A DNA stretch of 64,000 bases from NCBI RefSeq assembly GCF_017115085.1, contig NZ_JABXKJ010000093.1, positions 1-64,000 on the forward strand, given 5' to 3'. Positions within the stretch are counted from its first letter, which is position 1; each line of letters begins with the position of its first letter. Both the position numbers and the translations under genes were made by a program. The stretch is from Nostoc sp. NMS7. GTDB taxonomy: Bacteria > Cyanobacteriota > Cyanobacteriia > Cyanobacteriales > Nostocaceae. Positions 30,390-39,757 of this stretch are shown here, piece by piece. The notes under the pieces were generated by a model. The model was given only the letters and a program-made list of their open reading frames with translations, searched no databases and was not told the DNA's origin.

Positions 30390-31394
30390 ATGAGAAATGC
30401 TTTGTTAATAGCGAGGTTAACTCGCAGTGCTAGAGCGATCGTCAAAATATTGCTCATAGCGATCGCTACCGTGACATTCTACTTCACCAGCGATCTCGCC
30501 CTTCCCCAATCTGCTGCCGCCTATCCCTTTTGGGCACAGGAAACCTATCCTGAAACCCCCCGCGAACCAACCGGGCGGATTGTTTGTGCCAACTGTCACC
30601 TAGCAGCCAAACCTACAGAAGTGGAAGTTCCCCAATCGGTGCTACCTGATACTGTATTCAAAGCTGTGGTGAAAATCCCTTACGATCTGGGCGCCCAGCA
30701 AGTTGGTGCTGACGGTTCCAAGGCTGGCTTGAACGTCGGTGCTGTCCTGATGCTACCTGAAGGCTTTAAGATTGCTCCTGAAGACCGTCTTTCCGAGGAA
30801 CTTAAAAAAGAAGTTGGCGATACTCCCTTCCAACCCTACAGCGAAGACAAAGAAAACATCGTCATCGTCGGACCTTTACCCGGTGAACAGTATCAGGAAA
30901 TCGTCTTCCCAGTTCTTTCTCCCAACCCCGCAACCGATAAAAACATCCACTTCGGTAAATATTCAGTTCACGTAGGTGCTAATCGGGGACGCGGACAAGT
31001 TTATCCCACTGGCGAAAAGAGCAACAACACTGTTTACAACGCTTCCGCTACTGGCACAATTACCAAGATTGCCAAAGAGGAAGATGCAGATGGTAACGTC
31101 AAATATCTAGTAAACATTCAACCGGAATCTGGTGATGTTGTCGTTGATCCGATTCCTTTAGGACCAGAACTGCTTGTTTCCGAAGGGCAAACAGTTAAGA
31201 CTGGTGATGCTTTGACCAACAACCCGAACGTCGTCGGTGGATTCGGTCAAAAAGATGCAGAAATCGTACTGCAAGACGCCTCTAGAGTCAAATGGATGAT
31301 TGCGTTCATCGCTCTTGTAATGTTGGCTCAAGTTATGCTAGTGCTGAAGAAGAAGCAGGTTGAGAAAGTTCAAGCTGCTGAGATGAATTTCTAA
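30390..31394 (+). CDS. petA: cytochrome f
   Basis: [32 protein letters not shown]; supplied ORF trimmed to [10 protein letters not shown]. Confidence 0.97.
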   Translation: MRNALLIARLTRSARAIVKILLIAIATVTFYFTSDLALPQSAAAYPFWAQETYPETPREPTGRIVCANCHLAAKPTEVEVPQSVLPDTVFKAVVKIPYDLGAQQVGADGSKAGLNVGAVLMLPEGFKIAPEDRLSEELKKEVGDTPFQPYSEDKENIVIVGPLPGEQYQEIVFPVLSPNPATDKNIHFGKYSVHVGANRGRGQVYPTGEKSNNTVYNASATGTITKIAKEEDADGNVKYLVNIQPESGDVVVDPIPLGPELLVSEGQTVKTGDALTNNPNVVGGFGQKDAEIVLQDASRVKWMIAFIALVMLAQVMLVLKKKQVEKVQAAEMNF

Positions 31395-31420
31395 ATTCTC
31401 TGCTAAATCATTACTTGTAG

Positions 31421-31448
31421 GACAGGCTTGTTGCCTGTCTTTTTTTAT
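31421..31448 (+). terminator. petCA terminator
   Basis: GACAGGC-TTGTT-GCCTGTC-TTTTTTT. Confidence 0.85.
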
Positions 31449-31492
31449 ATGTTAGAGTTTTAAGCTCAGTTCAAAGCGAAAAGAAACCGATA

Positions 31493-31654
31493 ATGTTGAT
31501 GAAGCTGATGAATGAAGATGAGAGCATTATAATGAGCCTTTTCCTTGATTTTCTGATGAAGGATGCTATGCATAACCCTTCTGAGCTAATTCCTTATACT
31601 CAAGAAATTAGCGATGATATGGATGATTTACTAGCTGATGTAGTTATAGATTAA
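31493..31654 (+). pseudogene. N-terminally truncated PrlF-like antitoxin remnant
   Basis: SLFLDFLMKDAMHNPSELIPYTQEISDDMDDLLADVVID resembles a PrlF C-terminal region. Confidence 0.45.
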
Positions 31655-31693
31655 TGGCTTTTTTATCAATTCATTAGATGAGGTAATCTAACA

Positions 31694-31786
31694 ATTCTAG
31701 AGGAGGCTCGACAGCAAACTAAAGAAAAGGCGCAAAGATTAGCTGCTAAACTCCGAGAATTAAATATTGATCCAGATAACCTTTAG
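31694..31786 (+). pseudogene. Uma2 family C-terminal fragment
   Basis: ILEEARQQTKEKAQRLAAKLRELNIDPDNL* is the typical Uma2 tail. Confidence 0.6.
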
Positions 31787-31867
31787 CTAACCGAAAGTGT
31801 TAATAAAATAATCGGGTGAGTATAATTTACCCACCCTAATTATGATTACTGAACTTAGACAATAATC

Positions 31868-32065
31868 TCAAAGCTCTCCGTTAATCTTGCGCCTGATGAT
31901 TTCCATTTGGGCTTGCATATCAGCTTCTGTTAAAGGCATGGGATACTTTGGATAATTAGGGTCACGTTTGCTCATCAAAAAACGTAGAGCTTCAATGTCT
32001 TCGCGGTTTTCCACGACATAAGCTCTCAACTCTGAAAAACTCATTTGCTGATAATTCTGGTTCAT
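31868..32065 (-). CDS. small hypothetical protein (DUF6887-like)
   Basis: MNQNYQQMSFSELRAYVVENREDIEALRFLMSKRDPNYPKYPMPLTEADMQAQMEIIRRKING; supplied ORF trimmed to this Met. Confidence 0.65.
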   Translation of the reverse strand: MNQNYQQMSFSELRAYVVENREDIEALRFLMSKRDPNYPKYPMPLTEADMQAQMEIIRRKINGEL

Positions 32066-32183
32066 TGACAAAATCCCATTCGCCATTGCGATAAACAATA
32101 ATTTGCAGTTCATCCGCAGATAGAATGTAAACTTCTCCGGTTTTGCCGTCAAATCGAAATAAGCGGATAGCTAAACCGTTCAC
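31992..32183 (-). CDS. small hypothetical protein (DUF6888-like), possibly N-terminally truncated
   Basis: NGLAIRLFRFDGKTGEVYILSADELQIIVYRNGEWDFV; GTG start; ~74 nt out-of-frame overlap with the next gene. Confidence 0.55.
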   Translation of the reverse strand: MNGLAIRLFRFDGKTGEVYILSADELQIIVYRNGEWDFVNEPELSANEFFRVESLCRGKPRRH

Positions 32184-32284
32184 AGAAACTTTAAAGCAAG
32201 ATCAGTATCTTTGCTGTATCAGTGTTTAATAGCAATCAAGTATAAATGAAGTAACAACTTTTATTCTAGTAATCAGTATTTTTT

Positions 32285-32671
32285 ATGAAATTCTCGTCTA
32301 AAGTTTTGGCAGTTTTAACTTCTTCTTTAGGTTTATTTTCAATCAATTTTGCTGTTTCTCTGCCTGCTCAAGCGTCAATTGTATGTGAAGGTGGGACAAT
32401 TAGTAATTATGAAAATGGTTCGTTGGCAAGTTGTATTCTTGGTCAAGATATGAATGTACAGGTTTCCAGCCCCAGTTCCGGGTTATCTAATTTTGAGTGC
32501 CAAGCCGAAAAATCTATATCTTTTGATGATAAAGCACAGTTTAAAAGTTGCCAGCTTTCACAGGAAATCAAACTTATAAAAGGTAACTCAATTGAAACAT
32601 GCCCAGCAGAATATAAAGTAGATGTTTTAGTTTCAACTAATGGTATTCAATCCATTAGTTGTAGTCCCTAA
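32285..32671 (+). CDS. secreted hypothetical protein
   Basis: signal peptide MKFSSKVLAVLTSSLGLFSINFAVSLPAQAS; several Cys. Confidence 0.7.
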   Translation: MKFSSKVLAVLTSSLGLFSINFAVSLPAQASIVCEGGTISNYENGSLASCILGQDMNVQVSSPSSGLSNFECQAEKSISFDDKAQFKSCQLSQEIKLIKGNSIETCPAEYKVDVLVSTNGIQSISCSP

Positions 32672-32754
32672 GAGGATGTTTTAAAATTGTGGGGTTATTG
32701 GGTACTCATTTAACCCCTAGAAGGTGGGCATTGCCCACCCTAGTTTGTGTAAAA

Positions 32755-34344
32755 CTATAATGGACGGTAGACGCGATAGTTGATTTCGGGGAAGATATTA
32801 TCCATTAACTCGACTTTTTCTAGCCAACCACTGTCAATTTTGCCAATTTTAACGTCTTCGTAGAGCTTATTGAAGCGCATCAGGTGCGATCGCGTCCGTC
32901 TAACTGCATAGGGTACCATTGTTCCCGTCCGCATAATAAATGCCCAGTCAGAAGATTGTGCTAATAATAATTCTCGCGCCGCTTGGTTTAGTGCTTTCGC
33001 CGCCAACTCATCCTCTGGTTCCAGGTGGGAGATTTCAATCATCCGTTCTGCGGCTTTGTGTAAATGCGGATAAATCCACGCATTCGTTTCATTTAACCAA
33101 TACTCGTGGAAACCCTTGAAACCCCAACTCGATTGCGAAGGACGACAGACTTGCTGATTTGGCTGATCTCGCAAATAGTCTGCTAAATGGGTCATTTGAT
33201 ATGTTCCTTGGTCATACCACGACTTGCGGAATAGGTAATCGAGGAACCAGGGTCCTTCATACCACCAATGTCCAAATAACTCTGCGTCATAAGGCGAAAC
33301 GATAATTGGCGATCGCCCCATTATCGCATGGAGATTCTCCGATTGCCGCTCTCGGTTATACATAAAGTTAGCAGCGTGCTCTGCTGCCTTTTCCTTAGCC
33401 CAATACGGATCGTAGAGTGCCTTATCTGACAGCCCTAAACCACGTCCAGTAATTTTGTGATACTTAATCCCCGTATTTTTCCGTTGGCCATTGGGCATGA
33501 TGTAGGGCTTGATGTACTCATATTCTGCTTCCCAGCCCAAATCTTTGTAAAATTCTCGATATTCCGCCGCCCCAGGATAGCCTACCTCAGAAGACCATAC
33601 CTGTTGGGAAGATTCCTGATCTCGACCAAAGACAGCAACACCAGTTTCTGTATAAATTGGGGCATAAGTACCAAAGCGTGGACGCGGACGGGCGTAAAGG
33701 ATGCCATGCCCATCGGTGAGGAAGTAGCGTAACCCAGCATCGGCTAGCATCCGCTCTAAACCTTCATAATAGGCGCATTCCGGCAACCAAATACCTCTGG
33801 GTGCTTGTCCAAAGGTTTGTTCGTAATGTTCGCAGGCTACCTGAATTTGCGCCCACACTGCTTCTGGATACATTTTCATCAACGGCAAATAGCCGTGAGT
33901 AGCGCCGCAAGTGATGATATCCAGGTTGTTACTGTCTTGGAACTTCTTAAAAGCTGTCACTAAGTTACCGTTGTAGCGTTCCCATAGCTGACGCGCTTCC
34001 TTAAACTCAGTAATGTAATGTTCGGCTAAATAACGAAGATGTCCATTATTGACATTACGTTCTGCTTCTAGTTGTATAAGTTTTTCTAGTTGGGCTAAGT
34101 GTGCTTCATAGCGTTCTTGAAGCAGAGGATCACGAAGCATTGACACTAGAGGGGGTGTCATACTCATCGTGATTTTAAAGTCGATACCGTCTCGCTTTAA
34201 GCCTTCAAATACTTTCAATAAGGGGATGTAGGTTTCTGTGATGGCTTCATAGAGCCATTCTTCCTCCAGCACGTAGTCACTTTCCGGGTGACGAACGAAG
34301 GGCAGATGTGCGTGGAGTACAAGCGCGACGTAGCCGATAGCCAT
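32755..34344 (-). CDS. GH57 family 1,4-alpha-glucan branching enzyme
   Basis: GYVALVLHAHLPFVRHPE...GIWLPECAYYEGLERML...SPYDAELFGHWWYEGPWFL. Confidence 0.93.
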   Translation of the reverse strand: MAIGYVALVLHAHLPFVRHPESDYVLEEEWLYEAITETYIPLLKVFEGLKRDGIDFKITMSMTPPLVSMLRDPLLQERYEAHLAQLEKLIQLEAERNVNNGHLRYLAEHYITEFKEARQLWERYNGNLVTAFKKFQDSNNLDIITCGATHGYLPLMKMYPEAVWAQIQVACEHYEQTFGQAPRGIWLPECAYYEGLERMLADAGLRYFLTDGHGILYARPRPRFGTYAPIYTETGVAVFGRDQESSQQVWSSEVGYPGAAEYREFYKDLGWEAEYEYIKPYIMPNGQRKNTGIKYHKITGRGLGLSDKALYDPYWAKEKAAEHAANFMYNRERQSENLHAIMGRSPIIVSPYDAELFGHWWYEGPWFLDYLFRKSWYDQGTYQMTHLADYLRDQPNQQVCRPSQSSWGFKGFHEYWLNETNAWIYPHLHKAAERMIEISHLEPEDELAAKALNQAARELLLAQSSDWAFIMRTGTMVPYAVRRTRSHLMRFNKLYEDVKIGKIDSGWLEKVELMDNIFPEINYRVYRPL

Positions 34345-34839
34345 AGTGATTTTGGGGTGATACTTGTAAGTTGAAGGTCGAGAGGTTGGGCAGAAATCAA
34401 CAATATTCTAAGACTTTATGGCGATCGTCAGGTAGATATATAGCAGTTTTCAATTGAGTTAAAAGCCTTGTGCCAATTTTTGGACTAGTTGTCATTCAGT
34501 TCTAGTTTGTGGTTGGCTTGTTGCAGTAGAAAAATCGGGTTTCTAAGTTACAGTCCTTTTGTGAGCTTTGCGCCTTGGCAGTTTAATAATTAATTATTTT
34601 TGAGCCACCTTCGTCTAGCTTCAGTTACCCTGCGGGAAGCAAGCTACAGTCCTTCCCTGCGGGACGCTACGCGAACGACAAGCTCAGGAACCATCGGGGT
34701 TTAAATCCCTGCTTAAAACTCTCTTCTCTACGAGACGCTGCGCGAACGGCAAGGCTCAGTGACCACGCGAACAATGCGTGAATTTTGAATTTTGAATTAT
34801 ACCTTCTTTAATGAAGTTGAGTTTGAAGAGCGGCCAGAA

Positions 34840-35409
34840 TTATCCAAAAAAACGCTGAACTCGAACGCCGAAACCTGGTAACAGTGGTGATCTGATTTCG
34901 TCATCAGCCAGCAAGGTTGCGATCAGTTTTAATTGGGCAACTTCTCGGCGATATACTTCTAGCTGCTGTAATTGCCAATTTGCAATCCAATATTCTTGGA
35001 CTCCTGTGGATGAGTATAGTTTCAGCTTGGCTTCTCGATCTCGACGTTCGTTAGTTGTCCCAGGAGAAAGCACTTCGGCAATCAGTTCTGGCGCACCTCT
35101 CAAATGCCCTTCGTCATCTAGCAATTGTGCTAAACGCTCATGGCTGATCCAAACTACATCGGGTATGACATTATCGGCATCTGTAAAAATTATACCGGGA
35201 GTTTGACGGGTTTCCCCCAGCCCACTAGAGCGCGACCAAATTTGTAATTCTAAGCAGATATTACCCGCAGTCCCTTGATGTTTCCAGTGAGGCGCTCTAG
35301 TCACAAATAGTTCTCCGTCAATAATTTCATAGCGCTTCCATTCGTCAGTTTGGAGTAATTCTAAGTCTGAGGTTGTCCAACGGACTTGATCAGATATTGT
35401 TTGGTTCAT
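34840..35409 (-). CDS. Uma2 family protein
   Basis: RYEIIDGELFVTRAPHWKHQ...IPDVVWISHERL...APELIAEVLSPGTTNERRDREAKLKLYSSTGVQEYWI. Confidence 0.94.
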   Translation of the reverse strand: MNQTISDQVRWTTSDLELLQTDEWKRYEIIDGELFVTRAPHWKHQGTAGNICLELQIWSRSSGLGETRQTPGIIFTDADNVIPDVVWISHERLAQLLDDEGHLRGAPELIAEVLSPGTTNERRDREAKLKLYSSTGVQEYWIANWQLQQLEVYRREVAQLKLIATLLADDEIRSPLLPGFGVRVQRFFG

Positions 35410-35452
35410 AGCACTATTTTCCCATGCCTAGTTTAGAAATAAAATTCTATTT

Positions 35453-35649
35453 TCAGAATATTTGCTCAGGATTAATACCTGCGGCTCGTAAGCGTTCTGC
35501 CAATTTTTCAGCCCGTTGACGTTCTTGTTCTAGTTGTTGGTTTGCTTGCTGTAACTGTTGGTTTGCTTCTTCTTCTGGCAATATTACCAGATGTCCATCT
35601 GGGGTAAAAAAGCGTAATTTACCAGATTCAACTCCTAGGCGACAGATAG
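35453..35649 (-). pseudogene. Uma2 family C-terminal fragment
   Basis: CRLGVESGKLRFFTPDGHLVILPEEEANQQLQQANQQLEQERQRAEKLAERLRAAGINPEQIF* without catalytic domain. Confidence 0.75.
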
Positions 35650-36027
35650 ATTTCTGTATGCCTTTACTTCAATCGCATTTCCACTCGGATCGCTTAATAG
35701 CATCTTCGCTTGCTCTGCGTCGGTACCCACACCAGAAACATTTGGCTTTACCTTGAACTGAACCCTCATTTCATCAAGGCGATTTGCAAGCGTCTCCCAA
35801 TCACTCCACGCTAAAACCGCACCGAAGTGACGCACGCCATGTTCTCTCATCGGTAAAACCTCAGAGGGTTGTTCATGCAAAGTAATCTGAGCTTCAAACA
35901 GAAATATGTCGAGCCACTTGTCACGGACACCACCTACCTTGGCACCGAAGGTGGTGACATAAAAGTTCTTAGATTCTTCTAAGTCTCGGACGGGGAAGGC
36001 AAGATGAAAAATTGGGTGAAACATCAC
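35635..36027 (-). CDS. VOC family (glyoxalase-like) protein
   Basis: PIFHLAFPVRDLEESKNFYVTTFGAKVG...LLSDPSGNAIEVKAY. Confidence 0.92.
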   Translation of the reverse strand: MMFHPIFHLAFPVRDLEESKNFYVTTFGAKVGGVRDKWLDIFLFEAQITLHEQPSEVLPMREHGVRHFGAVLAWSDWETLANRLDEMRVQFKVKPNVSGVGTDAEQAKMLLSDPSGNAIEVKAYRNLSVA

Positions 36028-36385
36028 GAGAGTTATTTTTGAGCAAAAGGCTTGGGGACTTATAAAAAACTATCACTAAATATTGATTAAGGTAAGTCAG
36101 ATTCCAAGGGGGGTTCGTCACTATAGATGTTGCCTGGTGAGAAAATTATACTCTCAGTGACATCTTCTAAACTAGGGGTGGCAGCAAGGGGCTGAGACAT
36201 ACAAGATAGTTTTTCTGTTTGTATCCATGCTATCGTGACAAACCTTTGCATAGGCGCAGCCCGTACTTCTCTACGAGACCCTTCTCTACGAGACGCTGCG
36301 CGTAGCTTGCTTCCACGAAGTGGTACGGCAAGCTACCTCGGCTACGCTCGGCACAAGTCAGTAACCATCGTAGACATCGCACTCC

Positions 36386-37504
36386 TTAATCCTCATCCCG
36401 ATATAATTCCTGCAAGTCCTGTAACTGAGTCTTGCGGGAAATCCGGCGATATTTTTTACTTTCTAGCTTGGGTTCGTATTGACTTTGCCCTTTGCCTTTG
36501 CTTTTGCTTTTTAACTTCATAGTGGATTCTGGATCAGCTTGTTGGTGCAGCTGAGTTTCATGAGCGATCGCAGCGTCCAAAAATTCTAAATAATGTTGAT
36601 ATCGTTCCCAGTCTCCGCGCACCACGCACTCCGGCTCGTCTCGATGCAGACAATCACTAAACCGACAGCTAGCAACTGCTAACCGCTCTCTTGCTTCTGG
36701 GAAATAACGAATTAATTCTTCTGGGTTACAATCCATGTCAGGCTGATTAAAGCCGGGAGTGTCTGCAAGCATTCCACCGCTAGGCAACTCAAATAATTCT
36801 ATATGGCGAGTGGTATGACGACCACGAGCCAGTTTGCCAGAAACTTCTCCGACTCGCAGCTCAAGAGAGTCAATCAGCGAATTGATCAAGCTGGATTTGC
36901 CCACGCCGGAAGGGCCAGCAATTACAGTAATTTTATTGCTCAAATATCTGGCTGCTTGGTCAGTATTTATACCATTTTTGACGCTGATAAATATCGGTTG
37001 ATAGCCCCAACCAAGGAGGCGATCGCTAACTTTTTGTTGTTCTGGCGGTGAAATTAAATCACTTTTATTCAAGCATAAAAGCACATCTAAACCAGTAGAC
37101 TCAGCCTTAATTAGAAACCGACTCAACTGATAAGGTTCCAAAGGTGGATCAGCAACGGCAAATACCAATAGAATTTGGTTGACATTGGCGATCGCTGGAC
37201 GATCTAACTCACTTTGGCGGGTTAAAACCTCAGCGATCGCTCCGCGTCCTCCAGCCCAATCTGGCTCTTCTACGACAACGCGATCGCCTACCATCACCTG
37301 TTGCCCGATTTTTTTCAGGCGTGTTCTCCGGGTACAAAGCAGGAGAGGGGGATAAGGAAGATGAGAAAGATATTGCTCCCCCATCTCCCTTATCTCCCTC
37401 ATCTCCCCATCTTCTGCATCTAGCTGTACTCGGTAAAAATTAGCCTGTACAGCAACCACCGTACCCAACAACTGTCCAGTTGCGGCAAAATTTTCACCTG
37501 TCAT
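36386..37504 (-). CDS. rsgA: ribosome small subunit-dependent GTPase A
   Basis: LNKSDL, AGPSGVGKSSLIN, DTPGF in circularly permuted order; C-terminal Cys/His zinc motif. Confidence 0.95.
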   Translation of the reverse strand: MTGENFAATGQLLGTVVAVQANFYRVQLDAEDGEMREIREMGEQYLSHLPYPPLLLCTRRTRLKKIGQQVMVGDRVVVEEPDWAGGRGAIAEVLTRQSELDRPAIANVNQILLVFAVADPPLEPYQLSRFLIKAESTGLDVLLCLNKSDLISPPEQQKVSDRLLGWGYQPIFISVKNGINTDQAARYLSNKITVIAGPSGVGKSSLINSLIDSLELRVGEVSGKLARGRHTTRHIELFELPSGGMLADTPGFNQPDMDCNPEELIRYFPEARERLAVASCRFSDCLHRDEPECVVRGDWERYQHYLEFLDAAIAHETQLHQQADPESTMKLKSKSKGKGQSQYEPKLESKKYRRISRKTQLQDLQELYRDED

Positions 37505-37758
37505 TGGCTAGCAACTGGACGGCGCACTAACAGAGAAAAATAACTAGTGCAATCTGTAATTTGTTCCACCTGATAGCCTGCCATTGTCAGACTATCGGGA
37601 ACTTGCTCAATCGGCTCACCAGGGTCTAGCCAGACTTCTAGCAAATCTCCCAATGGCATTTTTTCTAGACGAAGTTTTGTCCGCACAAAATTAATTGGGC
37701 AAGGTGTGCCGCGTAAATCAAGTTGAGCATCAGGAGTTAAAACAACAGAGGGCTTCAT
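37501..37758 (-). CDS. TusA/SirA-like sulfurtransferase domain protein
   Basis: LDLRGTPCPINFVRTKLRLEKMPLGDLLEVWLDPGEPIEQVP. Confidence 0.92.
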   Translation of the reverse strand: MKPSVVLTPDAQLDLRGTPCPINFVRTKLRLEKMPLGDLLEVWLDPGEPIEQVPDSLTMAGYQVEQITDCTSYFSLLVRRPVASQ

Positions 37759-38885
37759 TACTTAAATAGATTTCCCAAGAATCCTTGACCGCCTTTACCA
37801 GTGCGATCTCCCTTAATTTTAGCTAGCTTCTCCAACAGTTCCCTCTCCTCTGGGGTTACTTTGTTAGGAATATCAATTAATACGTTCAGCATATGATCCC
37901 CACGACTGACGGGATTGCCCAAGCGGGGTACGCCGCGATTTTCCAACTTCATCACCGTATTGGGCTGGGTTCCTGCTGGAATTATCAGTTCCACCAGACC
38001 ATCTACCGTATCTACCTCTAACCGACAACCTAAAATCGCTTGCAGGTAGCTAACTTTGATTTCCGAGAGAATATTAATGCCATCCCGTTGGAATTCCTCG
38101 TCTTCATTCACGAACAAGTAAACGTACAAATCCCCAGCCGGTCCACTACGTTGACCTGCATCTCCTTCACTAGAAATCCGTAAGCGTGTGCCATTATCCA
38201 CCCCAGCTGGAATGGTAATTTTGAGTTTCTTTGTGACTTGATTTGCCCCCTTACCATCACAGGCATCACACTTATCTTCAATTACCATCCCTGTGCCATT
38301 ACAGGTGGGACAAGTCGAGACTTGGGTGAAACTGCCAAAGGGTGTTCTAGTGACACGGCGTACTTGACCCGAACCGGTACAAGTCGAACAAGTTCGAGGG
38401 CGAGTTCCAGGTTTAGCACCAGAACCGCTACAGACTTCACAATTTTCTAGATGCGAAATGCGAATTTCTTTTTCACCGCCAAATATCGCTTCCCGAAAGT
38501 CTAACTTCAGGTCTAGCCGCAGGTCATCACCTCTGGCAGGCCCACTGCGCCGTCTTTGTTGCGTGGGACTACCCATACCGCCACCAAAGCCACTAAAAAT
38601 GCTTTCAAAGATATCGGCAAAACCACCCATATCGCCGACATCTTGGAAGCCCGCGCCAGCAGCACCAGACACACCCTCTGGGCCAAAGCGATCGTAACGA
38701 CCGCGAGTTTCTGCTTCCGAGAGTACCTCATAAGCGCGGTTAATTTCTTTAAAGCGATCCTCCGCCCCCGGTTCTTTGTTCACATCTGGGTGATACTTCC
38801 GGGCTAAACGGCGATAGGCTTGTTTGATTTCTTCTTTGTCGGCGTCACGAGAGACACCCAGAATTTCATAATAGTCGCGGGCCAT
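37758..38885 (-). CDS. dnaJ: molecular chaperone DnaJ
   Basis: J domain (HPDV), G/F region, CxxCxGxG repeats. Confidence 0.98.
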   Translation of the reverse strand: MARDYYEILGVSRDADKEEIKQAYRRLARKYHPDVNKEPGAEDRFKEINRAYEVLSEAETRGRYDRFGPEGVSGAAGAGFQDVGDMGGFADIFESIFSGFGGGMGSPTQQRRRSGPARGDDLRLDLKLDFREAIFGGEKEIRISHLENCEVCSGSGAKPGTRPRTCSTCTGSGQVRRVTRTPFGSFTQVSTCPTCNGTGMVIEDKCDACDGKGANQVTKKLKITIPAGVDNGTRLRISSEGDAGQRSGPAGDLYVYLFVNEDEEFQRDGINILSEIKVSYLQAILGCRLEVDTVDGLVELIIPAGTQPNTVMKLENRGVPRLGNPVSRGDHMLNVLIDIPNKVTPEERELLEKLAKIKGDRTGKGGQGFLGNLFK

Positions 38886-39594
38886 ATAGCAAAGGTAAAA
38901 GTTAGAAGGAAGAAAGCAGAAGGTGAGCTTGCGCGGGAATAGGGGGTTTCCACGCCACTTGCTTCACTTGGGAAGACCCCAAGACCGCAGTGGCTCCCCA
39001 TTAGCGACTGGCGTTAGCGCAGCGTTAGCGACGTTAGGAGCGTCACCCGTTCGCGTAGCGTCTCCGTCAGGAGAAGGGCAGTAGAACGTCACTCACGGTC
39101 AGTTGCTACCCTACGGGAAGGCGTTATTGCCTAAAGACTCTAGAAGAGCAATGCAGTGTCCTTCAGAGGGCGGCTTGGGAAATGTCAGGCAGAAGATAAA
39201 ATTAATTTTTGTTAATAACTGATTTTACCCTTTCCCTTTCACAAAAATCACCGACAAATCTTGAGCAACAGTTGATTTCCTCGTGGGAGACGACAAAAGC
39301 TATAGAAGTTTAGAGCTGGTTGTAAGCCTCTGCTGAAACTTCTCACTGCGGAGTCGGCTGTCTCTTTTACAATTGTGCTACGTACCAGAAGAAAACCCCG
39401 CCCATCAACCAGAGGAGCTAGCCGCACCATTAGGTGTGGAAAACCACCCATATGCTTTGGATTGTATCTGAACTGGCGCACTGCCTAGCCCAAAGTAATT
39501 TGCTTCTACAATCTAGCAAACTGCTGGGGTGTTGTGAAACTTCACTAAATTTATAATCAATTTTATGAGATGGGGAGTGGGAGATGAGGGAGAT

Positions 39595-39655
39595 AAGGGG
39601 GACAAGGGGGACAAGGGGGACAAGGGGGACAAGGGGGACAAGGGGGACAAAGAGA
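39595..39655. repeat. nonameric short tandem repeat (GGGGGACAA)n between dnaK and dnaJ
   Basis: direct reading. Confidence 0.9.
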
Positions 39656-39757
39656 AAATAACGAATGCCTAATGCCCAATACTTCTCTACCAGAGGCTGC
39701 GCCAACGACTTCTCTACGAGACGCTGTTCGCGTTCGCTCAGTACAAGTGCCCAACCC

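Noticed and set aside
36235-36522. ORF 36235-36522 as a gene
   Set aside because: First half is the same dispersed repeat; second half is antisense to rsgA
39248-39481. 77-aa ORF in the dnaK-dnaJ gap
   Set aside because: No recognisable domain; lies in a repeat-rich intergenic region
39430-39754. ORFs 39430-39705 and 39563-39754 as genes
   Set aside because: Low-complexity translations (PLVPLVPLV, PPCPPCPPC) of the GGGGGACAA tandem repeat
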